Below the pieces are notes generated by a model. That model was not told the origin of the DNA. It did no database searches and saw nothing but the letters and a program-made list of their open reading frames with translations. Both the position numbers and the translations under genes were made by a program. A DNA stretch of 64,000 bases from Chrysomallon squamiferum (Eukaryota > Mollusca > Gastropoda > Neomphalida > Peltospiridae). Location of the stretch: contig CM022670.1 of assembly GCA_012295275.1 (NCBI GenBank), forward strand, positions 12,072,083 through 12,136,082, read 5' to 3'. Positions 54,060 through 64,000 of the stretch are shown one piece after another. Positions within the stretch are counted from its first letter, which is position 1. Every line of letters starts with the position of its first letter.

Positions 54060-54802
54060 ATCAGTAATATTAGTTGCAATGAAATTTCATGTGGTCACAG
54101 TATTTCTTTCTGGATTTAAATAGCAAAATGTCAGGATACTGAATTTTCTTTCCTTTTTTCCAACTTTTATTTTATTATTGTTATTTTTTTACAATCTTTA
54201 AATCACCTTTTAATATTAATTTTGATATTGTTATTTTTATTATTATTTTTTAAAAATTATGCTTGAAACTGCAAAACAGTATATGGAGTATAGGACTGAT
54301 GACATCAATTAATCATCTCTCCAGAAATACACTCCTGATTTGGCACAGTCATTTGGTATTCAGTGAAAATTGAAAGGAATTTTATAAAAAATAAATTATT
54401 TTAATATTATTATGTTTGTTGTTTTTGCTATTATTACTATTATTCAACAATTCAAAAATATAATTATCTGTAAGAACTTTAACAAGAGTTGGACACAAAA
54501 TTTCACAAAAACAACAACAACAAAAAGAACCCCACCTACCTAAAATGAGTAACATAATTTAAATAATAATATATATTTAAAAAAAAAAAAAAAAAAAAAG
54601 GCCAAATTAAATACGGACATATTTGTAATAATTACTCCTCTTGAACAAATTATTTTAAATGCAGTACACTAAAGATTATATATAATTTACTGTCTATCTA
54701 AACACACCCAGACTAAGCCAAAACAAAAGGAACCACAGAATGAAAGTAGAAAAATGTCGATCACAAAATCTGGTGACGTAGTTCACATTAAAACTAACTA
54801 AA
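47712..54802. other. Intergenic DNA between CLIP4 and the DOCK gene
   Basis: Holds the CLIP4 3' untranslated region and the DOCK promoter. There are poly-A tracts at about 48010-48036 and 54021-54057, (TA)n at about 51474-51503, and a (TTTA)n run near 50338-50361. A TGACGT (CRE-like half site) lies near 54774, about 30 bases before the DOCK start codon. No coding signal was supportable. Confidence 0.55.
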
Positions 54803-55058
54803 ATGGCTGCTCCTGGTCAAAGAGCTTTCGCTCAGAAGTTAAACAAGTAAGTTAAAGCGCATAATAAATAATTCTAGTATTCATAACTATGACATATTAT
54901 TGGCAGTAAAGGACAACTCATCAATAGTGAAACTGTTCATATACTCTTTAATGTTAAAAGAAATGAAAGAAGAAAAACTCGGTAACAACTTCCGGACATT
55001 TACAGATTTTTATCTATATTTCTTTAGACGGCTAATCTCAAACTTAGAAATTTATATC

Positions 55059-55093
<35 letters not shown>

Positions 55094-55824
55094 CTTTATA
55101 TATAATAACTACATTAATGTCTACTTTCAATCAGTCGAAGAGGCAAAAGTTTTTACTGACTGCTGATAATCATAAGCATCCACAGATAAATAATAGTAAT
55201 AATATAGCAAATTTAGCGTTGATTCAAGTTGAATGAGTCTTGAAATTTAGGGTTGGGGTTAGGATTAGCAACAGGATCGGGGTTAGGATTTAAGTTAACG
55301 TCTTGTTTAGAATTATTTTAGAGTAAATTTACTGTTGGAAGATGACCTTTTTAAAACTAAAAAAAAAAAAAAAAAAAAAAAAAAACATTATTTAAAATCT
55401 ATTCTTTAATTTTTTTATTTATAATTTTGCATAGTTGTTGATTTTTGTTATATTATCCTTAATTTGTAATTAAAAATATTGATTTTGTTTAATTTCAGAC
55501 AGGGGGCAGCAGAGGTGAGAAGACAGGTATCATCAACAGTTTTATTTGCACCTGGTGAACTTGCAAAAAGTGTCAGTGGACTTAACTTGGCTGTAGCTCA
55601 ACATGGACATGGGGTAATTAAAAATATTATTAACATTTTAGTTGTTGATGTAAGTCATTGTCAAAATTACAGAATATTCTAATATCTCAATACAATGTTT
55701 CTTTTTTAAATAATTTAAAAAAAATATATTTACATTTCTTTTCTAATAAGCAAATAAAATGTAGACATTTAGATTAATATAATTCTTTATTGTTATCACA
55801 GTTTGAACAAGAGAATTAAGACAT

Positions 55825-55886
<62 letters not shown>

Positions 55887-58270
55887 AAAATAAATAAAGA
55901 CAGAAAAAGAAAAATGTTAATATGATATTTCATAACAAATTGTAGTCTTAAGGTTGCATTTTCTGCTGAGAGCTATTCTGACATCTTTTATGCATTATGT
56001 GACTGTTTATTTTTTAATAGCTACATCCAGCTGATGGGATTGATCCACCAGATTTTGAGGATTTTGTCATCCAGAATCAGTGCCTCATTGAGCGGGATCC
56101 ATTCCGAGATCTGCTACTCTATCCAGAAGATGACATTGAAGTTCATAAAATTCCAAGGACATGTCGGACTGTTAATCCTGTTGTTCCTGAAATCAGGTTT
56201 TTAAATGTTACATGTGGAAATCTAAACTTAGGAGTTACAATAAATTAGGTGACACTGCTGAAAATGTAATGACTTTTTTTTTTTTAAAGTGTTTCACATG
56301 ACATTTTCTTAATATGGTCATCGATATTTTATAAAAGAAATCATTTGTTAGCTCTTTCTTTCATGTATTTATGTATTTTTTTTCAAACAGAATTATGAAA
56401 AAATATACACTGTTAACGATTTGATTGTTTCAAATTTTCAAATTTATTTTCAGCAATGACATGGACCCTATTGTTAGTGACTGCATCAAACGTTATACAA
56501 CAGACCATACCGTGGTCACACGCAAGTAGGTGATTGTTAATACAGAAATTTAAACTTATAAAATTTAGTCTCATATAATAGATAAGTAATAAAAAGTACA
56601 ACATTTCAACTGAAAATAAGTTTTCCCTTTTGAACACTAAACATTCCACAGCAGTTATAAAGACTAAATCTTTTAAAGTGCTCTCACCAGACTGTTCATA
56701 ATTCAACCACTGTTCTTTGAATTTGTTTATCAAAGGCCAGGGTGTGTGTTTTTAACTATATATATATATAAAAATAGCTTGCAATCAGTTAGTTGGCAAA
56801 GCCTATGTAATAGTTGTATTTCCTTTCTTGTATTATTATGTTAAAACATTCTGTCAAATAAATGTTAAAGTATAATATTACAGGACTTAATTTACATTCA
56901 TCCTTTATACGTGTGTTTGTTTACACAAACAGCACTGTTTTTAATAACTGAAATTTCTGTAATTGCTTCAGATACCAGAAATATAGCTCAAGTTTTTACA
57001 GCAAAGATCGCTTGGCAGAATTAGATGGAATTATTCATCAGGAGTATGAGATTGATGTTGAAGATGCACCTACAACATTTGACAGGGTAGAATTACTTTA
57101 TTTATATACTTAATCAGTTTTATTTTATTTATTCAAGACATTTTTACATTGTCTGTCATATTAGACAACTACAGTTTTAATATTTTATCTATTTTAAAAT
57201 TCATTTGTTGTATTTATTTCCAATTAATATTATTCTTTACCTTATTTGAATTTTAAATTAATATAAAGATTTAAAGAAAAACGCAAGTGTATATGATAAA
57301 AAAACATTTTGTGTATTAATAGGAGAACACGAAACGACAGTCGATCCACATGAATGAGACGCCTCGTGGCAGCTGGGCAAGCAGCATCTTTGACCTGAAA
57401 CAATCCCAGGCTGATGCCCTGCTGCCCAAACTGTTTGACCGGATGTCATGTGATGAAGTGGACAGACAGAACGAGAACCAGCGACAGCAGAACAGACAGG
57501 ACAACATTTTCAGCCTGTTCACCGTACAAGATGACGTAAGTCTAAACATGCAGATTAATCATGGATTAGTTATTGATTAAGATTAGTTGTTAAGAAAATA
57601 ATTTGTTGTGATAGTTAATTTATTTTTTATGTACTAACTGGGATGAAAGTTTTTGCTTTTTAATTACTAATCAGATTAATTTTTATCTTGAATTATACTA
57701 CAAAGTAAATAGTTCATCATTTCAAATTTCTGAAATCTTTAAATAATCTTCTCTATAGCCCATCATTTATTAGAAATTGTCATTATTATTTCAGGATGAG
57801 GGTGTAGAAAAAAGACCACCAGCTCCTGTTCCAGCTGAACATTTTGGTCATAAAATTCTTGTTAAATGTCTACAGCTCTCGTAAGTGATTTCTGTTTGGA
57901 TTTATCTTTTGTAAAATCCTTTTTTCAGCAAATGTAAATATTTTGAATATGTTTAGTCAAATGATTCTCTTTTCTGTGTAAAAGAAAATTCATTGTGAAT
58001 ATTATTTATTGTGCTTCTTTTCAGGCTTGAGATGGAAGTTGAGCCTATCTTTATTTCCATGGCACTGTATGATGCCAGAGAACGAAAAAAGGTAATTCCT
58101 TTGTAATGTACTTTGCTTTTTGAACTTTGATTTTCTTTAACATAAATTGAGAGCAGAAACAACCCTTAGTGAATCTATTTTTAATTTCTCTTTATTTGAG
58201 TTGCATATTTAAAAAAAAATATTTTTAAAATTTTTATTTGATTTACATATCGACAGAATTGTAAGTATTA

Positions 58271-58320
<50 letters not shown>

Positions 58321-61300
58321 AATATTATTATTAATATTATTATTAATATTTCAGATATCTGAGACATTTTACTTTGACTTGAATGCAGAACACACAAAAA
58401 TCTGATATGTATGCATGTTCCACACCAAGACATCTCCACACTCAGTCGTTCCTGTATCTTCAGCTTGACGTACCCATCACCTGATGTCTTCCTTGTCGTC
58501 AGGGTAACAGGATTTATCTCATCCTTTAGAGTTTATCTTGGAATGATCTTGCAAATAACATTAATATAATCTTCTGAAAAATTTAATAATATTCAACACC
58601 GAAAATAGTCTCTGTATCTCTTACATTTGTTTCAGATTTATGCATAAACACTATTTAGTCAGTTCCTATAATTACCTATGTTTCTGTTTATTTGAGGAAC
58701 TTTATTATAATTGTGAGATATGGCTTATTTAAATTTTCAGTTGGAGAAGGTATTGCAACAAGGTGATATAAGTGAATGTGCTGAACCGTACATGAAAGAA
58801 GATAAGGTAGGTTCAGTCATTTGACTTTTTTGAAGCAAAATAATATTAAAACAAAATTGTTGTCACTCTGTTGATAAAACAGTATTTTATTTCTTCCAAA
58901 ATTCTGTAAAATTGTTGAGAAGATACGAAAACAATTATATTTTTTTAAAGGAAGTATTGATATCAAGTGTGTTGATGTTTTGATGTAGAAATATTTTAAT
59001 TTCAGTGTTTTAGTTATCCAGTCATATTTCTGTTTGTTTATAATAGTGAATAATCAAAAATAACCACTGCACCATCTAGATCATTTTCGTCTGTGTTTAT
59101 AATAATAAACTGACATACTAAATTCAGAAGTCAAGGGCTGAGATATAAATTCTTTTTTTACATGCTATTTTTTTCCCATTTTGTTGAATTTAGCTAACAT
59201 TGTAAAATATTTACTTTTCATTTCAGTCTGCCAAAGAGGAAAAGTACCGAGCAAATGCTGTTCAGTTCTGTGAGCGGTTAGGAAAATACAGAATGCCATT
59301 TGCTTGGACAGCAATTTATCTCATGAACATAGTGACTGGTGGAAATTCTAACAGTTTGGAGAGAGAGGCTTCGGTGGAGAAAAATGTTGACAATGAGACA
59401 TCAAGAGCCACTAGTCTGGGTATGAAGATTTTTACTGAATTAAATATTTGTGTTTAAGCATGATTTCAAAAGTATAAATGTGAAGATAGAACATGTTTGG
59501 TTATCTTAAGATAATATGTTATATTTTAAAAAAACATTTTATGACAGTAAATTTTCTGTGTATATTTCTGTAACAGTCGCATATGTCAGATCGTATAGGT
59601 AAACAAATAATTTTGTTTATTTATAATAAGCATAATTATAGGTTTTTTTTCTTAGATTTTACTGTAAATTATACAAAATAAAACAACCTATAAATATTAT
59701 AATTATAACATTTAAATGTATTTTGATTTGATGTTTATAATAATTATATGATGTGTTCAGACAGAAGAAGTGGAAATCTCGGAGGTCAGATTCAAGGATT
59801 TCGCAGACAGTCAAAAGATGACCTGGCTACAGCTGGACGGCGAGGGTCAGTGGACCGTGGACGCAGTGGCTATGACAAGAGACGTAGCTGGTCACCTGAT
59901 AGTTATGGTGCAAGTCTGGACAACTTCAGACCGGTCACTCTTACTGTGTCTAGTTTTTTCAAACAGGTAATTTTTAAAATCTGGTGATAAGAATTCAAAT
60001 TAGCTGATGATTTTGTTTTTTTTATTTTTTATTTATTTATTTATTTATTTATTTTTATTTCAGGAAAGTGACAAGCTAAGTGATGATGATCTGTACAAAT
60101 TTCTTGCTGATCTCAAACGACCTTCATCTGTTTTGAAAAGAGTCAAGTGTATTCCAGGTTTGAACTTTCTGCTGCTTCTGATTTTCTGTATGTATGTGTG
60201 TGTGTGTGTGTGTGTGTATGTATATATATCATATATTTCTAGAAATTTTATTTAATATATAGTAATGTGAACATTCAGCAATCAGAGAAAGCATGCTGTG
60301 TAATTATTGCTTGTACATAGATATGTTTATTATTTTAAAAAATGAAAATAATAATTTTCAGCAACTCTCAAGTTGGACATCTCTCCCTGCCCAGATGAAC
60401 ACAAGTACACGCTGACTGCTGAACTGGCCAAGGTGGAGCCCTACCCTGATGACAAGGGGAGACCCACAAAGGAAATAACAGAATTTCCTTCCAAAGAAGT
60501 GTATATGCCATACACCACCTACAGGTAAGTGGAGGTTTCACTCTGTTACCATAGACTAAATTATTCAGCATAGACTAATATTAAAAATGAAGAATAAGTT
60601 CATTTTTGTAATGTTGTTTGGTTGTAAAAAATAATATTGTTGGCTCTGTGTTTCAGGAATTCACTGTACATCTATCCAAAATACCTCAACTTCTCTACGA
60701 GGCAGGGCTCAGCTCGCAATCTTGCTGTTAAAATTCAGTTCATGGCTGGTGAAGAAGAAGTTCATGCCTTGCAGGTATTTAACATTTTATGTATTTTATT
60801 TAAAAGCGAGTTAATAACAGTTATTATGATAAATTGCTATTTAATTTATTCATAATGTTATTTTTGTAAATGTATCTCTTTTCTTTTCTTTTTTTCTGTG
60901 AAAATAATATAAAAGGAATATTTTGATGTGATAAAGTTAGCATTTGTTTTTCATGATATAATAAAGAGTATTGCTTCTATATTGTCATATTTTGTTACTG
61001 AATATAAATCAGGGAGTTTTCTGTTTCAGGTGATTTATGGGAAGTCTAGTTGTCCTGAATTCACCAGAGAGGCTTACACACCAGTTACTTACCATAACAA
61101 GTAAAACCTGTATTTTTAATAATATATTTAGTAGTATAAATTGTAAATAAATCTTGATAAACTGTATAATTTTATCAACATATTGTTTGAATCAGTTCAG
61201 AAAAAACACTAAAAAAACCTATGGAAAATACAAAATATATTCATGCTTTTTGGCACATGTTGTGATGATTATAAACAACAGAATCTCTAGGAAATATTTA

Positions 61301-62591
61301 AAACGAATTTACTTTGTTTAAGCCACTGAGATTTGTTTTTGTCTTAAAAGCATCTTCAGTGCTAATTACAATATGTTTCTGATTGATTATATTTGTCTCC
61401 ACAGATCTCCAGATCTGTATGAGGAGGTGAAAGCAAAACTGCCAGCCAAGCTGACAGAGTTTCATCATCTTCTGTTTACATTCTACCACATCAGCTGTCA
61501 GGTGAAGAAGAATGAACCAACACCAACAGAAATTCCTGTCGGATACACGGTTCGTAAAATATTTTATTTCTTGAATAAATTCACAAAATGTGGATTGCCT
61601 TAACCTTTAAAAACTCAAAACCACTTATTAGTTTCCATTTTATGAAACATTAGCAGTATCTCTTCTTTGAAGAATGATTTCCTAATTTTTAGTCAGTATT
61701 AAAAGTGTATAATTTTCAGCTGTGGCTACCAAAAATTTAATAATTTTTAATTTTGTTGAAACTACTGATTTATGCTATATATATATATATATATATATAT
61801 GCATTATACATGCAGTGCCAGTCTTTGTATAAAATTGTTTTACTTACATTTACAGTGGTTGCCTTTGATGCGAGATAACCGACTGGTTGTTGGAGAGTTC
61901 AGTCTGCCTGTCTGTATAGAACGACCTCCACCACGGTACTCCATGCTGCACCCTGATGTAGGTGTAACACCTTTCTCTGTCTTTCTTCAACATATCTTTT
62001 ACATATATTTTCTTCTCTAATTGTTGTTGTTACAATGGAACTATTATTCAAGCGTGTATTACACTAGGAACTGTTATTCAAGTTTGTATTGAAGAAGTAA
62101 GTGTATTGCAGCAGTAACTGATTTAAGTGTGTATTACAGCAGTAATTATTATTCAAGTGTGTAATACGGTAACTATTATTCAAGTGTTTATTACAGCAGT
62201 AACTTTATTCAAGTGTGTATTACAGTGGTAACAATTAGTAATATATGTATTGTAGTATTTGTAAAATTTGCAGCCATAATATATGGTATTTGATTGTGTG
62301 CTTATGTAAATTCATGCTGTAGCTGGTATATTTTTTTATTTTCAGGTGAAACTACCCAACATGAAGTGGGTGGACAACCAGAAAGGTGTGTTCAACGTAG
62401 TGATCAGGGCAGTGTCGTCAGTACACCCACAGGTAAATTTGTTGTGACCATAATTATTATAGACATCATCGTTATTATTTCTTATTTTCATCATCATAAT
62501 TATTACTGTCATAATCTTGTTATTATTATAAAAAATATATTATTATTATTATTATTATTATTACTGTTATTACTGTTATTATTATTATTAT

Positions 62592-62668
<77 letters not shown>

Positions 62669-64000
62669 TTACTATTACTATTACTATTACTATTACTATT
62701 ACTATTATTATTATTGCCTCCTCACCATTATTTACATATTTGCAGGATGAACATATAGACAGGTTTCTTCATCTGTGTCAGGCAGCCCAGGAGCAGAAAC
62801 TGCCACCTCGCATGACTGAGATCAGTTTTGAGACAGAACTCAAACGTAGTATCATGGACATCACAAGGGCAAAGGGAGAGAATCTCGTACAGTTCCTTTC
62901 ACTAATTCTTGATAAACTGATTCTTCTGCTTGTTAGGCCACCAGTCATTGCTGGAAATATGTGTAAGTTTGTTATTGCTTGTATGTATTTTACTTAGAAT
63001 ATGAACCATCATTTTTACACTGTTTGCAATAAATTTATTGGTAATGAGTGGTAATAATATTATGTATTTTTCTATCATATGAAAAGAAAAATGTACTTCT
63101 TTTTTCCAGTATCTGTCTTGCTTGGTTATTCAGATGTAAAGATATTTTCTTCCTTTAGTCTATCAAACATCAGCAAAACAAACATTCATGTAGTTATTTT
63201 GTTATTCAATCCATAACAACATTATTATTAAATCATTGGTACTCTTATTAGTTACTTTATTATTACTATTACTGAGACAAAATAGCTATTAAACAGTTAT
63301 TATTAATAATGCTGTTATTATCTGACCAGCCTGTGATATGTTTATTTTGTATATTTTTTCCAGTGAATGTTGGACAGTGCACGTTTGAAGCTATAGCTCA
63401 GGTTGTACATCAAGTACATGAACTGCTGGAGGACAAGAATGATCAAAATGGTCGCAACACGTTGTTAGCATCATACATCCAGTACAGTTGTTCTCTTCCA
63501 CATCCTACCATCAGTCATCAGAGTATGTTACATTCTGTTAAACTATCTACCTTAAATGTAGTAACAAATAATCTAAATAAATTGTGTATGTGTGTTGCAA
63601 TGGATTTTTTTAATAGCATTGGCACATTTTAACAGGGTGGAGAAATTATAGTACTAATAAATAAACTGAATAATATTTTGAACATTTTCATACTCTAATT
63701 TTATTTGTTTATCATCTCTCCCAGTTTTAGAATACTGGGTTAAATAAACGTGCTAAATTGTAGTTTTAGAGAAGCTTATTGTTAAGGTTTTCTATGTGGT
63801 TTGTTGCTGTTTGAGATGGGTTGGTTTATTTTCTCTTTGTATATATTTATATAGTTTAATACTTACTGAAGTTCAGAAAATTTTAACTGTTAATTAATGT
63901 CATGTTAATTTTCTTTTCAGATTCCTCCCCAGCTCTGTGTCCCTCTGTCCACTCACAGGGGTATGCAACTCTTGGTCGACCATCCTCTCTGCCAATCAGC
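54803..64000 (+). CDS. DOCK7: DOCK6/7/8-class Rho-family guanine nucleotide exchange factor, N-terminal part, runs off right edge
   Basis: 22 exons: 54803-54846, 55499-55613, 56021-56196, 56454-56525, 56972-57086, 57323-57535, 57795-57880, 58025-58091, 58355-58503, 58741-58806, 59227-59419, 59761-59966, 60064-60157, 60362-60524, 60657-60774, 61030-61100, 61405-61549, 61856-61957, 62346-62432, 62746-62962, 63364-63522, 63921-64000. About 913 codons of some 2000-2100. Hallmarks include [64 protein letters not shown] and [18 protein letters not shown]. The DHR-1 (C2-like) domain follows from [19 protein letters not shown] to [14 protein letters not shown], then [17 protein letters not shown]. 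Known: DHR-1 binds phosphoinositides; the catalytic DHR-2 lies beyond the window. DOCK6/7/8 activate Rac/Cdc42. Exon 9 is 149 nt where phases require 150: an A5 run at 58396-58400 is one base short, giving an early TGA, while the conserved [19 protein letters not shown] resumes in another frame. Confidence 0.95.
55831..55882. repeat. (GA)n microsatellite in DOCK intron 2
   Basis: About 26 GA dinucleotides, intronic. Confidence 0.95.
58263..58350. repeat. (TTA)n microsatellite in DOCK intron 8
   Basis: Long ATT/TTA run followed by interrupted ATT units, ending directly at the exon 9 acceptor at 58354. Confidence 0.9.
62031..62240. repeat. Minisatellite in DOCK intron 18
   Basis: About seven imperfect direct copies of a 28-35 bp unit built around attattcaagtgtgtattac and agcagtaact. 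Confidence 0.8.
62539..62716. repeat. Compound (TTA)n-(CTA)n-(TTACTA)n microsatellite in DOCK intron 19
   Basis: About 180 bases of trinucleotide repeats changing from TTA to CTA to alternating TTACTA and back to TTA, ending about 30 bases before the exon 20 acceptor. It reads as poly-Leu in one frame but is intronic. Confidence 0.92.

Noticed and set aside
57258-57549. Minus-strand open frames across DOCK exon 6
   Set aside because: Antisense shadows of a well-conserved exon with correct plus-strand splicing.
62294-62758. Poly-Leu open frame of 154 codons on the plus strand
   Set aside because: It is the translated TTA/CTA microsatellite of DOCK intron 19 joined to real exon sequence at its start.

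Overview
This window comes from an intron-rich, AT-rich animal genome. Genes are split by canonical GT-AG introns full of A/T homopolymers and TA, GA, TTA and TTTA microsatellites. Gene content (a TRIM-type RING/B-box/propeller gene, CLIP4, PPP1R8, and a DOCK6/7/8-class gene with invertebrate-level divergence) suggests an invertebrate, probably a lophotrochozoan such as a mollusc. The phylum is inference.

Left part, minus strand (1-15.4 kb). The first 10.4 kb is a head-to-tail tandem array of about 1.28-1.46 kb units encoding NADAR (YbiA-like, ADP-ribose/N-glycosidase) domains. Each unit has two exons. Exon A (349 nt, starts in phase 0, ends in phase 1) carries the C-terminal part of one domain and the N-terminal part of the next. 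Exon B (152 nt, phase 1 to phase 0) carries the domain middle. A+B is 501 nt (167 codons), so the exons can be chained indefinitely and should make one poly-NADAR protein. A start exon with a basic, polar leader lies at 10.1-10.4 kb, and the array runs off the left edge. Several units carry single-base indels or stops. Upstream on the same strand are an intronless TRIM-like gene (12.0-13.8 kb, one apparent frameshift) and a complete three-exon, single-domain NADAR gene (14.3-15.3 kb) with intron positions and phases matching the array.

Centre, plus strand. PPP1R8/NIPP1 (16.8-20.5 kb, seven exons, 342 codons) is followed by about 12.6 kb of AT-rich noncoding DNA with one orphan exon candidate. 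CLIP4 (33.1-47.7 kb, 13 coding exons, 638 codons) has ankyrin repeats and three CAP-Gly domains. Its 7.8-kb intron 7 contains an intronless 164-codon acidic protein gene on the same strand.

Right part, plus strand. After about 7 kb of noncoding DNA, a DOCK6/7/8-class Rho-family GEF gene (closest in recall to DOCK7) starts at 54,803. It runs through 22 exons, past the DHR-1 domain, to the right edge. Its exon 9 is one base short in an A run.

The most notable object is the poly-NADAR gene with its neighbouring single-domain paralogue. The main caution is that small indels in A/T runs also break the conserved DOCK gene and the TRIM gene, so some lesions in the array may be assembly errors rather than true decay.
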